A stretch of 40,959 nt of DNA from an uncultured Lachnospiraceae bacterium (GTDB taxonomy: Bacteria; Bacillota_A; Clostridia; Lachnospirales; Lachnospiraceae). A program made the position numbers and the translations under genes. The stretch spans positions 1 to 40,959 of the forward strand of contig CAMWMM010000003.1 of assembly GCA_947175285.1 (NCBI GenBank), read 5' to 3'. Numbering within the stretch: the stretch's first letter is position 1; each line of letters starts with the position of its first letter. Positions 1-8,085 of this stretch are shown one piece after another. The notes under the pieces were generated by a model. It searched no databases. It saw only the letters and a list, made by a program, of their open reading frames with translations, and had not been told where the DNA came from.

Positions 1-312
1 GTAATTCATTCTCTGGAAGATTATGCGGACGAAAAAGGGATCGATTGTAATTTTGTTATTTTGAAGGCATCGCAGTTTAACAGTGGTTTTGGAAAACCAG
101 ATTTTTCAGCGACAAATATTGTTTTTCAAACAAAAAAAGGAGAAAAATTAGCGAAAGTAGGAGAGATCGTATCTTCAATAAAAGCAAAGGAAAAAGATCG
201 AGACAATTTCTATTATCTTTTTTATAAACGCAAAGATGACTTTGATATAGCGAAAAATGATATTGATAATCAAGAAATATGTGAAAAGCTTCTCAGGGAT
301 ATCACTTCTTAA
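1..312 (+). CDS. C-terminal part of an unrecognised protein (cut by window edge)
   Basis: The frame is open from the first base and ends at a TAA at 310-312, so about 103 C-terminal residues are visible and the start lies outside the window. The visible part is charged and lysine-rich, with no membrane segment and no catalytic motif I recognise. A strong terminator hairpin follows six bases after the stop, which supports this as the true end of a transcribed gene. An internal TTG at 61 could be taken as a start, but the frame is open upstream of it and no ribosome site precedes it. Function unknown. Confidence 0.6.
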   Translation, partial: VIHSLEDYADEKGIDCNFVILKASQFNSGFGKPDFSATNIVFQTKKGEKLAKVGEIVSSIKAKEKDRDNFYYLFYKRKDDFDIAKNDIDNQEICEKLLRDITS

Positions 313-317
313 AAGAA

Positions 318-347
318 AGGTGTTGCACATTAGATTTTGCAACACCT
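318..347 (+). terminator. Rho-independent terminator
   Basis: A perfect 10-bp stem (AGGTGTTGCA at 318-327 with TGCAACACCT at 338-347) and a 10-base loop are followed by a T-rich tract. It ends the transcript of the partial gene at the left edge. Confidence 0.85.
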
Positions 348-534
348 CTTCTTTATTTCTTCTGTCATATAAGAGAACCATATATTATTATTATATTTCT
401 TTTAGAGAAGAAATTCACGTTTCAATTGTCTGTGCGAGGATAAGCTGCTGCTGTAGGACTGCCATGCCGTTTGCGGGGACATCTGGTGCTGTTTCCTTTA
501 CAGAAAGGTTATCTTCAGTGTATTTCATTTTCAC

Positions 535-1075
535 GTTAGAGAGTGCAGATTCTCGAAGGAAATTCAGTCCGAAATCTTGAAAATAGGGATACCCACATTA
601 CCATTCCAGCTGCTGACCAGCATGTCGATCAGCATGACCAACAATACTGCAAAGGAATATGGAGGTTCCGCACTGGCTGCAATGGGACCTGTCACAAAGA
701 TCATATCAATGGGAACATTGATCGTATTTGGGTTTCTGATATGTTTTCATTCAATTGCCGGATTCAGCTATGGAGCAAAGAAGTTTAGCCGCCTGCGTTA
801 AGCTGTCAGGATCTCCATTATCTGGTCAACGATATTCTGTGTGGTTTTTGGTCTGCTGGCAGTGGCATTTGGGACGCAGATTATCTCATTATTCACAAAA
901 GACGACATAGATATTGTATTCTTTTCTGTTCCTTGTAATGGGAAAAGCAAAAGAAGGCTGTTTCCTTGGCGCGTGTCGACGGGGAATCTGCTATCTTGAC
1001 GGCTGTCGTCACAGTATTTATGGCTCTGAATCTTCATAGAAAACTGACTGCAGAAGAATCCCACATAATTTTACA
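535..1075 (+). pseudogene. Decayed MATE-family multidrug efflux gene
   Basis: The frame from about 535 encodes a stretch typical of the C-terminal half of MATE transporters: an EILKIGIP segment, then LTSMSISMTNN, then AGFSYGAKKFSRLR. A TAA at 799-801 interrupts it, and the same frame resumes as MATE-like sequence (GLLAVAFGTQIISLF) to about 915. Further MATE pieces (GKAKEGCFLGACR, then TVFMALNLHRKLTAEE) appear in other frames up to about 1075, so at least one nonsense mutation and two frameshifts are present. The N-terminal half is missing. Between 348 and 535 I see only a short minus-strand open stretch ending at 415 that I cannot assign. Non-functional. Confidence 0.75.
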
Positions 1076-1146
1076 GTCACAAAAAGCAGCAAAAAATAGT
1101 ATAAACTTATGAAGCTGAAAAAGAATATGGAATATTTCTACTATAC

Positions 1147-1176
1147 TTGATTATCCCAATAGAAGTATGGTAAAAT
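1147..1176 (+). promoter_or_regulatory. Putative sigma-A promoter
   Basis: TTGATT (1147-1152) and TAAAAT (1171-1176) are separated by 18 bases, about 48 bases upstream of the next start codon. Confidence 0.5.
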
Positions 1177-1223
1177 AAACTTCTATTAATATGGCGATTG
1201 TATAAAAGGGGAGGAGTACAGAT

Positions 1224-1940
1224 ATGCATCAGGAAGAAGAGGATATCTATGACCGTTTTGAGGTAAGCAGTAAAAAGGATAAGATCAAGAAAGCAATCAT
1301 AGGGGAGCTGTTGTTAACGGTTGTTATGTGTATTATTGCGATTAATTGGTTTTCAAACGCAAAGGGTATTCTGTTTGATAATCCGATGGATTATTATGAA
1401 CTGGCATCATCAGGCGGTCTGCATAATAACCGTTATGTTACACTGCATGTGCATGGTGTGCTGGCAGCTTATGCGGAAGCAAATTATACGAAGGACCCAT
1501 CTGTACCAGATTGGTTATTATCGAATATAAGTTTAGGGGATCGTGAACAATATTTTGCCCTGTGGATGGAAAATAATGACATCATATCATTAAAAGCTAG
1601 TGATGAGGAGCTGATCGAGCAGCTCAACGAGAGATGCGAAGAGACATTGGAATATCTGGATGCTGTCAGTGCGGGTGAGAGAAATGCTTCTTTATCTAAA
1701 TCTAAGGAAATAACGATAAATGGTGTAATCATATCTATGGATGAAGATGTCAAGGAATACTATGAACGATTTTTGAGAGATATAGGCATGGAGAAGAACG
1801 ATCCGCGTGTTTATTATAAAGAAGTGGATACCATCGCAACCCGCACGGATATGATTCTAGCTACCATTTGCATGATTGTCATTGTGGTTCCTTTTGTTGT
1901 AGCAGCTGTCATTTTATTGAAAAAATGGCGTAATCTATAA
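1224..1940 (+). CDS. Membrane protein with N- and C-terminal transmembrane helices, unknown function
   Basis: 238 residues. The ATG at 1224 follows a GGGGAGGAG ribosome site at 1209-1217. A short charged N-terminus precedes one hydrophobic helix (about residues 25-43). A soluble domain of roughly 160 residues follows, rich in acidic residues, and then a second helix (about 212-232) with a short basic tail. This topology would hold the central domain on the outside of the membrane. I recognise no catalytic motif; small two-helix proteins of this layout are common as DUF families in Lachnospiraceae. It appears monocistronic, with its own promoter upstream. Confidence 0.7.
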   Translation: MHQEEEDIYDRFEVSSKKDKIKKAIIGELLLTVVMCIIAINWFSNAKGILFDNPMDYYELASSGGLHNNRYVTLHVHGVLAAYAEANYTKDPSVPDWLLSNISLGDREQYFALWMENNDIISLKASDEELIEQLNERCEETLEYLDAVSAGERNASLSKSKEITINGVIISMDEDVKEYYERFLRDIGMEKNDPRVYYKEVDTIATRTDMILATICMIVIVVPFVVAAVILLKKWRNL

Positions 1941-2054
1941 GTGCTTGTTGTTGAACTCAGAGTGTGGTAAAATGAATCTGTTATCTATGCCATGATATGA
2001 AAAAAAGCGGAGATAATAGATGAAAACGACAAAATGAGTGAACGAGGAACTACA

Positions 2055-3017
2055 GTGAATTATATCATTTTTGATTTGGAGTGGAATCAGGCCGCTGATC
2101 TGAGGACGAGGCGTGCAAACAGCCTGCTGTTTGAGATCATAGAGATTGGGGCAGTAAAATTAAATGAAAAAAGAGAGAAGATTGATGATTTTCATGAGCT
2201 GATCAAGCCTCAGGTATTTCATACGATGAATCAGGTGACTGGAGACCTGATTCATCTGAAAATGGAACAGCTTGAGAACTGCCGCGCGTTTCCGGAAGTG
2301 GCAGATGATTTTGTCAGGTGGTGCGGGAAGGATTACATTTTCTGCACATGGGGAAGTCTTGACCTCACAGAGCTGCAGAAAAACATGGACTACTATAGTA
2401 TGACACCAGTGTCAGAAAAAACGCTGCGGTACTATGATATTCAGAAACTGTTCAGCATCGCTTTTGAAGACAGGAAATCGAGGCGTACATTACAGTATGC
2501 GGTGGATTTCCTTGGTATCGAAAAAGACGTGGCTTTTCACAGGGCATATACAGACGCGTATTACACAGCAGAGATTGTAAAAAAGATAAAAAGTGACACG
2601 GTTTTTCGGAATTATTCCTTCGACACCTATCGTTTACCGAGAAATAAATCGGAGGAGATTAAAATCTGTTTTGAGGATTACTCAAAATATATATCAAGGG
2701 AATTTTCCGACAAGCTTGCTGCTATGGGAGACCGTGAAGTCACTTCTACCCAGTGCTTTCTCTGTGGTGCAAGAACCAGGAAAAAAATACCGTGGTTTAC
2801 CAGCAATGGGAAACATTATTATACTGTTGTCAACTGTGCACGCCATGGTGCGATCAAAGGAAAAATCCGGCTGCGCAGGACGGAAAACGGCAGGATTTAT
2901 GTTGTAAAAACGATGAAGCAGATTGATTCTGACGGAGTGCAGGATATCCTCAATAAGAAAAATCAGATTCGTCAAAGCAGAAAAGAGAGACGTCATAAAA
3001 AGGAAGGTTTTGTCTAA
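2055..3017 (+). CDS. DEDDh-type 3'-5' exonuclease with C-terminal zinc-finger-like segment
   Basis: The N-terminus has the exonuclease I motif FDLEW (metal-binding D and E at residues 7 and 9 from the GTG start). The third motif HRAYTDAYYTAEI supplies the H and D of the DEDDh set, so the protein should remove nucleotides from 3' ends of RNA or DNA using two metal ions. A later segment has CFLCG, then NCARHG about 25 residues on, which could bind zinc. I chose GTG at 2055 because family members begin at M-x-Y-I-x-x-D-L-E-W and GAGG lies 7 bases before it; an in-frame ATG at 2034 has no good ribosome site. The stop overlaps the stop of the convergent carboxypeptidase gene. Substrate unknown. 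Confidence 0.8.
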   Translation: MNYIIFDLEWNQAADLRTRRANSLLFEIIEIGAVKLNEKREKIDDFHELIKPQVFHTMNQVTGDLIHLKMEQLENCRAFPEVADDFVRWCGKDYIFCTWGSLDLTELQKNMDYYSMTPVSEKTLRYYDIQKLFSIAFEDRKSRRTLQYAVDFLGIEKDVAFHRAYTDAYYTAEIVKKIKSDTVFRNYSFDTYRLPRNKSEEIKICFEDYSKYISREFSDKLAAMGDREVTSTQCFLCGARTRKKIPWFTSNGKHYYTVVNCARHGAIKGKIRLRRTENGRIYVVKTMKQIDSDGVQDILNKKNQIRQSRKERRHKKEGFV

Positions 3018-3029
3018 CGCCTTCCTTTT
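2998..3029. terminator. Bidirectional terminator shared by convergent genes
   Basis: AAAAGGAAGG (2998-3007) pairs perfectly with CCTTCCTTTT (3020-3029) around a 12-base loop. The A-rich and T-rich flanks let it work on both strands. It lies inside the overlapping 3' ends of the exonuclease and carboxypeptidase genes. Confidence 0.75.
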
Positions 3030-4627
3030 CTGATTCGTATCATCTGCCGTCTGGATGAATTGTGCCATCTGGAATTTCGCCGCGCCTGTCTTCTGGCGGC
3101 ATGAATCTCCCTTCTCCTGCTGCGGCGGCGTTTGCTGCTCTGTCCCCGTGGAGAAAAGCTATAGTTGTTGATGATGGTTATGACAAATATAATGAGTACG
3201 ATCACTGCCACTGCAATGATAACGCCAAAGATGACTTTCTTGACATCAATATAGATCACATTGATCTCTTCCTGCGGCTTGGCGGGCGGATCGGAGGAGG
3301 TTATCATTTCTCCCTCAGAGGCATTTGGAACGACTTCAGGAACAGATTCGTTAGAGCTGAAATGAAAAGCAGGAACACTGGATTTGTAAAACACCAGATT
3401 GCACCCTCCTACAGGCACGCCAGAGTAGGTGTAATTAATCGACGCTATGACATTTGTGTCAGTTGACTGCTCTGCATATGTCAGGGTTGAGACAGTATCT
3501 GAAAACTCTGCCGTGTTCGGCAATATGACATATGCGTCATTTTCTATGGAAATAAGCGGTGTCGAATCCCCAAACAGATCATTTTCCGTGTCAAAGAAAT
3601 CCATCGTGTCAATATTGTATTTGGTCTCGTTATCTTTGATGGGCACTCTCTGAAAATTTTCAAACCCATACTGAAACAGCGTGATTGTGTCCTCAAACTG
3701 ATAGGGTGTCTCATCCATAAAAACGACACAGACAAGCTTCATTCCGTTCTTCTCGGCAGCAGACACGAGTGTCTGGCGCGACTGTGACACATACCCTGTC
3801 TTGCTTCCAAGCAGATACTGGTATTCGTATGGTTTTCCCTTGAAGAGCTGGTTTTTGGAGGCAATCCACACATCTTCCTCATCATCGGGTTTTAGGCGGA
3901 AATGGTAGCTGGTTGTGGAGGACATTTTACATAGCATTTCATTTCCAAAAAACTCACAGCTGATCAGGGCAAGGTCATAGGCACTTGTGTAATGATTCTC
4001 GTCAAAGAGTCCATTGCAGTTTGTAAAATGGGAGTCCGTGCCGCCGAGCGAAGCGACTTTTTCATTCATAAGTTCACTGAAAACTTCCACTGATTTTTCT
4101 TTTCCAAGTTTCTCTGCGACGTGTTCCCCGACAGCGCTTGCAACATCATTTGCAGACTGCACGAGCACACAGTAGAGCGCCTGCTCCATGGGCATGGTGT
4201 CGCCTGGATCGACACCGCCAAGCCTGGAACCGTCACTTGGGACATCGTGGATCGAATCGTGTGAGAAGGTAATCATCTCGTCCATCGTGCAGTTCTGCAT
4301 TGCAAGCAGACAGGTCAAAATCTTGGTCGTGCTGGCGGGATAGCTCTTTTCGTGGATATTTTTAGCGTAGAGAATGGTATGTGTGTTCATCTCCATCAGG
4401 ATAGCGGACTCAGCGCCGATGGCAGGTCCCTGAGGCCAGTTTGCGATTGCGTTGGACTGGATCGGAAGTGTCTTCCGCTGCTCCATCTGTTCCATGTAGT
4501 CGACATCGGCGTGCACGGTAATGGAGCCGGGAAGCAGGGCATCAGTGAGCGATAAATTAGAAATAAGCACTGATACAAGCGCCATGCCGGCAATCAATCT
4601 ATTTATAATTCGTTTCGTTCCATTCAT
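3014..4627 (-). CDS. dacF: D-alanyl-D-alanine carboxypeptidase (serine, DacF/PBP5 class)
   Basis: 537 residues. A signal peptide occupies about residues 1-40. The penicillin-binding motifs are all present: SxxK as S99-T-T-K102, SxN as SAN, and KTG in GSKTGYV. The enzyme trims the terminal D-Ala from peptidoglycan stem peptides outside the membrane. After the catalytic and beta-rich C-terminal domains there is a transmembrane helix (VIFGVIIAVAVIVLIIFVI) followed by a cytoplasmic tail of about 50 residues dense in Arg. Most PBP5 relatives end in an amphipathic helix instead, so this real membrane anchor and very basic tail are unusual. A GAGGGGA ribosome site precedes the ATG. Symbol given by class only. 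Confidence 0.9.
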   Translation of the reverse strand: MNGTKRIINRLIAGMALVSVLISNLSLTDALLPGSITVHADVDYMEQMEQRKTLPIQSNAIANWPQGPAIGAESAILMEMNTHTILYAKNIHEKSYPASTTKILTCLLAMQNCTMDEMITFSHDSIHDVPSDGSRLGGVDPGDTMPMEQALYCVLVQSANDVASAVGEHVAEKLGKEKSVEVFSELMNEKVASLGGTDSHFTNCNGLFDENHYTSAYDLALISCEFFGNEMLCKMSSTTSYHFRLKPDDEEDVWIASKNQLFKGKPYEYQYLLGSKTGYVSQSRQTLVSAAEKNGMKLVCVVFMDETPYQFEDTITLFQYGFENFQRVPIKDNETKYNIDTMDFFDTENDLFGDSTPLISIENDAYVILPNTAEFSDTVSTLTYAEQSTDTNVIASINYTYSGVPVGGCNLVFYKSSVPAFHFSSNESVPEVVPNASEGEMITSSDPPAKPQEEINVIYIDVKKVIFGVIIAVAVIVLIIFVITIINNYSFSPRGQSSKRRRSRRREIHAARRQARRNSRWHNSSRRQMIRIRKGRR

Positions 4628-5068
4628 TGAATAAATCCCCTCATAAATTGAAAATTGTTTTTATTTCTATTACGTGATTGTTGCTGGAGCGGTTTGAAAA
4701 TTGCTTTTTGTCAGAGGGCGGAAAAGATTTTTCAAATACGCTCTAAGTATATATATTAGATTGTACACTATTTTTATAAAAATGTAACCTGAAATAAAAA
4801 TTTAATATATAAGAGTACAACAGTAATAAGCCATTAAAAATAGCTTTGCAATGTCAAATTCATGTGCCATGTCAAAGTCATGTTTCATGACCTGATACAT
4901 CTCAATCACTACTTATTCTTTCAAACTATGCAGCATAGTGCCAAGTCCTACACTGAACCAGAGCATGAGAGTACGGTTGATAGTTAGAAATTATTCATAA
5001 ATAACTTGTTTGGAACTGTTCAGAAATAGTATTTGCAAATTGCGGTGTAATGATTGATATAAGACTTT
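4628..5068. other. Intergenic region with gene remnants and a repeat relic
   Basis: 441 bases between two minus-strand genes. The minus strand holds a short open remnant at about 4920-4985 (INRTLMLWFSVGLG, then a stop) that looks like the tail of a membrane protein. Another 36-codon stretch lies at about 4815-4920, without a convincing ribosome site. At 5012-5034 the sequence GGAACTGTTCAGAAATA matches the end of the MITE-like repeat found complete at 21363. No intact gene seen. Confidence 0.45.
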
Positions 5069-5776
5069 CTATACTCCGCGCAAAACAGTGTTTGGGATAG
5101 ATTGTCTGCAGAGCAAAGCATATTTTTGTAGTGTCTCCTCTGAATGTGCGTGATATCCATCACAAAGTACACCGACGCTGTCTGTATATGACTGTAGAAA
5201 ATATGCATCCGCACCAGCAATCCATCGGGAGATGCCAAGCATATCTGATTCGTCATGGAGTTCCTTTACAATTGTCGTGCGAAACTCGTAGGGAATAAGC
5301 TTTTGCTGCATCAGGATTTGGACAGATTCGTCAATTGCTGCCAGATCAAATTTGGGCTGGTTGTTATGAAATCCGATGGTAATTTCGTATTTTTCAGGTG
5401 CATTTTTAATATCCATAGCACAATAATCAATAAGACCTGTGTGAATTAAGTTATAAAGCGTCTGTGGATTAGTGCCGTTAGTGTCCAGTTTTACGAGATA
5501 ACCAAGTTCCTTGATCTGTCTAATTAATTCTGGCAAATCAGGATTCAGGGTAGGTTCACCTCCAGTGATACATACGCCAGTTAGGACGCTGCGCCTTTTC
5601 TTCAAAAAAGCAAAAATCTCTTCTGGCGTAAGCGGAATAAGAGATTCATTTTTTAATACAATATCCCTATTGTGGCAGTACGGGCAGCGGAAATTACAGC
5701 CGCCAATGAATAAAGCTGCTGCTACATGTCCTGGAAAATCCAGCAGAGTTGTTTTGTTTACACCGAGAATAAGCAT
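5069..5776 (-). CDS. nrdG: Anaerobic ribonucleotide reductase activating protein (radical SAM, NrdG-like)
   Basis: 235 residues from the second ATG, which is preceded by GGAGG at 5784-5788; an upstream in-frame ATG at 5791 lies before this site. The radical-SAM cluster motif is CNFRCPYC (C27, C31, C34), which binds a [4Fe-4S] cluster, and ITGGEPTL is the SAM-binding glycine motif. The opening TTLLDFPG segment is typical of the longer NrdG subgroup that installs the glycyl radical on class III ribonucleotide reductase. It implies anaerobic growth. The reductase NrdD is not next to it in this window, so the partner is inferred. Between 5777 and 6008 I see no intact gene. Confidence 0.85.
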   Translation of the reverse strand: MLILGVNKTTLLDFPGHVAAALFIGGCNFRCPYCHNRDIVLKNESLIPLTPEEIFAFLKKRRSVLTGVCITGGEPTLNPDLPELIRQIKELGYLVKLDTNGTNPQTLYNLIHTGLIDYCAMDIKNAPEKYEITIGFHNNQPKFDLAAIDESVQILMQQKLIPYEFRTTIVKELHDESDMLGISRWIAGADAYFLQSYTDSVGVLCDGYHAHSEETLQKYALLCRQSIPNTVLRGV

Positions 5777-6008
5777 GATATATCCTCCCATATTTCTTGC
5801 CTTTTTCTGCTATCATTAACTATCATTCAGTTACATAGTCCGATATGTGTCGGAGCTTTGACCGGAATTCTCAAAGAAAATTCTGCGATCTGATAAAGAG
5901 CTAATTCATGAAATTTCCTAAAGAGCTGTTCCCAAAACAGTATAACATATTTTTTTCAGAATACACATAGGATAAATCAATATGAGATAAAGCAGGGTTG
6001 ATGAAGCG

Positions 6009-6347
6009 ATGATGAATTACATTTGGGGTGGTATGTTGATCATAGGTATCATTTTTGGCGTGGTGACAGGAAATATGCAGGCAGTGACAGATGCGGTACT
6101 ACAGTCCTCCAAAGAGGCAGTAACACTTGGTATCTCAATGCTTGGCATCGTGGCATTCTGGACTGGGCTTATGGAAGTGGCGCAGGAGGCAGGAGTCATC
6201 ACAGGGCTCACAAAGCTGATTGCGCCGTTTATGCACTTTCTGTTTCCTAAGATCCCGAAAGGACACCGGGCATGGGATTCCTTATCCGCGAATTTTGTGG
6301 CTAATATCTTGGGACTCGGCTGGGCGGCAACGCCGGCGGGGCGTTGA
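6009..6347 (+). pseudogene. spmA: Spore maturation protein A, N-terminal half only
   Basis: The 112 visible residues match the start of SpmA: MMNYIWGGMLI, SMLGIVAFWTGLMEVA, LFPKIPKGHRAWDSLSANF and the conserved NILGLGWAATP. Family proteins are about 190-200 residues and continue with a second hydrophobic half. Here the frame ends three codons after ATP, where sequence of insertion-element character begins. spmB, normally the next gene, is absent. SpmA and SpmB act in spore core dehydration, so this copy is probably inactive. An intact copy elsewhere cannot be ruled out. Confidence 0.8.
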
Positions 6348-6502
6348 GTTATTATAGTGACAGGTTGAAAAATCCATTGTAAAATCAAGGGTTTCCACCG
6401 ATTTAGTCCTAATAAAAAAATGGAGTATTGCAGCAAAAGCATTTCTAATTTTTCATTTGGACGGCGCCGATTCATGTGAAAATGCAAAGAAATTGGATTA
6501 AT

Positions 6503-6534
6503 GTAACTCAAAGTGCCTAAAGGCTATGAGTTAC
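6503..6534. repeat. Imperfect hairpin near the truncation of spmA (possible insertion-sequence end)
   Basis: GTAACTCA (6503-6510) pairs with TGAGTTAC (6527-6534), with a further GCC/GGC pairing inside. It lies between the broken spmA and the tail of a minus-strand transposase remnant, so I infer it marks the terminus or transcript end of that element. Confidence 0.45.
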
Positions 6535-6589
6535 TGGTTTTAGTATAGCATAAGGAGGGCAGAAGGTAAACAATTCAATTACATATTCT

Positions 6590-6864
6590 TCAATTAGGCT
6601 TTTGGTAAAATCTCCAAAGGCCTGTTACCAGCTGGATCTTCTGGTCTTTTCTCTTCTTATTTTGGATGTTTCTGCTATTTATTGGTGTTTTAGGCCAGCT
6701 TTACAGCAGTCTGGAAAATGGTCATGTTTTCCCTGGCCGGAATGTAAGTATCAACCTTGCGTTCGTTTTTTAAATAATTATGCATTTCACGTGACAGAAA
6801 TCCTCTGTCATTGATTAGTATATCATTCTCTATATCTTTCCTGCAAAGTTGAATCATAACCCAG
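6590..6864 (-). pseudogene. Remnant of a DDE transposase (IS4/IS1634-like)
   Basis: Read on the minus strand, the region encodes DILINDRGFLSREM, then NYLKNERKVDTYIPARENM and FQTAVKLA. Stop codons and a frameshift follow, and then KKRKDQKIQLVTGLWRFY up to a stop at 6590. The DRGF and YIPA segments resemble the catalytic core of IS4-superfamily transposases as I remember them. The N-terminal part and the far end of the element are missing, so it is inactive. It probably caused the loss of the second half of spmA. Confidence 0.65.
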
Positions 6865-6970
6865 TCACCTCATTTGTTATAAATCACAAATAGAATATCA
6901 GATTTTAGAAGCTATGTCCGAAAGACTTATTGAAGTAGGGACAGAATAAAGATGACATATAAAAGCCTAT

Positions 6971-7189
6971 ATGATAAAATATTCATGGTTGACAAAAAGA
7001 CAAATCAAGAATTACATAGGAAAAGATATGGATTTTCATTATGAATTATTGGAGGAAACAAGAAAAGAAATTAAGGGTATGCGGTTTTTCAAAGAGGGCG
7101 TTGAGGTAATTGAAGAAGTCTTTTTGAGAGTTTGTTTAAGGCATACAAACTTGGATGATGACCATGCGGATGTAATAATGGCAAAATAA
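6971..7189 (+). CDS. Small hypothetical protein, possibly a frameshifted remnant
   Basis: 72 codons with a charged composition and no recognised motif. No clear ribosome site precedes the ATG. A 30-codon frame starting at 6952 (MTYKSLYDKIFMVDKK) overlaps its beginning in another phase and would continue naturally into it by a frameshift. This may therefore be the tail of a broken gene rather than a real start. Function unknown. Confidence 0.3.
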   Translation: MIKYSWLTKRQIKNYIGKDMDFHYELLEETRKEIKGMRFFKEGVEVIEEVFLRVCLRHTNLDDDHADVIMAK

Positions 7190-7263
7190 TAATATACGTT
7201 CCTGATGATAAATGACATTGTATATATTAATATTTTACGCATATGCAGAAAGGAAATGATAGT

Positions 7264-7602
7264 ATGATTCTTTATTTGAGCGTTGATACCAATATAGAAG
7301 ATCTCGAGATTGACTATATTGAAGTCAAATTGGTCACTGGTGAGACCGTGATGGTGGACTGGGATGAGAGTGACATTGAACGGGAAGACAATGGTTTTGA
7401 TGCTCGCTATAAGGGCGTTTATTTTGATGAGGAGTATGCGAACGGGAAGCTATCCAGCCTCCGTAAGATGCAGATTGAATATATTAACCTCTATACGGAA
7501 TCCGACAACAATGCAGATATTGTCATAACTGATATGACTTTTGAGGATGAAGGAGAACAGTATACCCCGGAACATCTCCTTCCCTATGTCATAAAGCATT
7601 GA
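7264..7602 (+). CDS. Small acidic hypothetical protein
   Basis: 112 residues from the ATG at 7264, which has AAAGGA about 7 bases upstream; an earlier in-frame ATG at 7243 has no such site. The protein is strongly acidic with predicted beta-strand character (ILYLSVDTN, DYIEVKLVTGETVMVDW) and no membrane segment. I do not recognise the family. It lies in the damaged zone between a transposase remnant and a MITE-like repeat, so it may be accessory DNA. Confidence 0.55.
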   Translation: MILYLSVDTNIEDLEIDYIEVKLVTGETVMVDWDESDIEREDNGFDARYKGVYFDEEYANGKLSSLRKMQIEYINLYTESDNNADIVITDMTFEDEGEQYTPEHLLPYVIKH

Positions 7603-7702
7603 GGAGTGTGAGATGTCATGAAAAACGAATCAGTTTGGAAACAGTGATCACATTCTTAGTCAGGCAGGTTAGGAGAATATAAAAACGTGGAAAGAACACT
7701 TA

Positions 7703-7786
7703 GGATCTGTCACAAAATATCCTTTCATTTTGACATGTCTAAATCCACACATGCGTCAAAATTGAAAGTTATTTCATGACAGCTCC
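7703..7786. mobile_element. MITE-like inverted-repeat element, copy 1
   Basis: The two halves form an imperfect inverted repeat of about 35 bp around a short loop: GGATCTGTCACAAAATATCC at the left end, and a right end whose complement reads GGAGCTGTCATGAAATAACT. The left half matches the left end of the repeat at 21363 for nearly 40 bases, including the shared TTGAC-TGTCT segment. No coding capacity. Confidence 0.6.
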
Positions 7787-7789
7787 TTA

Positions 7790-7975
7790 GAGGACATAAA
7801 TTACGGCATTTCGGAGAAGGAAGCGGAGACATTTATAAAAGCCGTAAATGGTGAATTGGGTATCGCCTTGCTGGAGGAATATCTCAAAATTTTGACAGCC
7901 TTAGCGTGTAACTTGAATCAGGGAGTTGCATTCGGCATATATGAAGATTTAAAAAAGGCTTTAATGCAAGAATGA
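7790..7975 (+). pseudogene. Tail of an unrecognised protein
   Basis: A 61-codon open stretch begins directly after the MITE-like element, has no start codon near its beginning and ends at TGA 7973-7975. It encodes a helical, acidic segment (EKEAETFIKAVNGELG, then GIYEDLKKALMQE). I read it as the 3' end of a gene cut by the repeat element. Family unknown. The remainder of 7603-8023 shows nothing else. Confidence 0.35.
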
Positions 7976-8023
7976 TAAGGGAGGGTTCTATTTTATTTCA
8001 TGTAAAGTTTTCGTCATATCTAG

Positions 8024-8083
8024 GACTTCCCCAGCATACATTTAACTATTAAAGGAGTAAATAGATGCCGGGGAGGTCTTTTT
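8024..8083 (+). promoter_or_regulatory. Terminator-like hairpin across the start of the SipL-like gene
   Basis: GACTTCCCCAGCAT (8024-8037) pairs with ATGCCGGGGAGGTC (8065-8078), with one wobble and one mismatch, and TTTTT follows at 8079-8083. The right arm contains a possible ATG start (8065) and the GGGGAGG ribosome site of the ATG at 8086. The loop contains another ribosome site, AAAGGAG. It could end an upstream transcript, act as an attenuator, or control translation. Confidence 0.5.
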
Positions 8084-8085
8084 AT

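Noticed and set aside
6017..6511. 164-codon minus-strand open frame across spmA
   Set aside because: It is antisense to clear SpmA homology and has no recognisable family or ribosome site.
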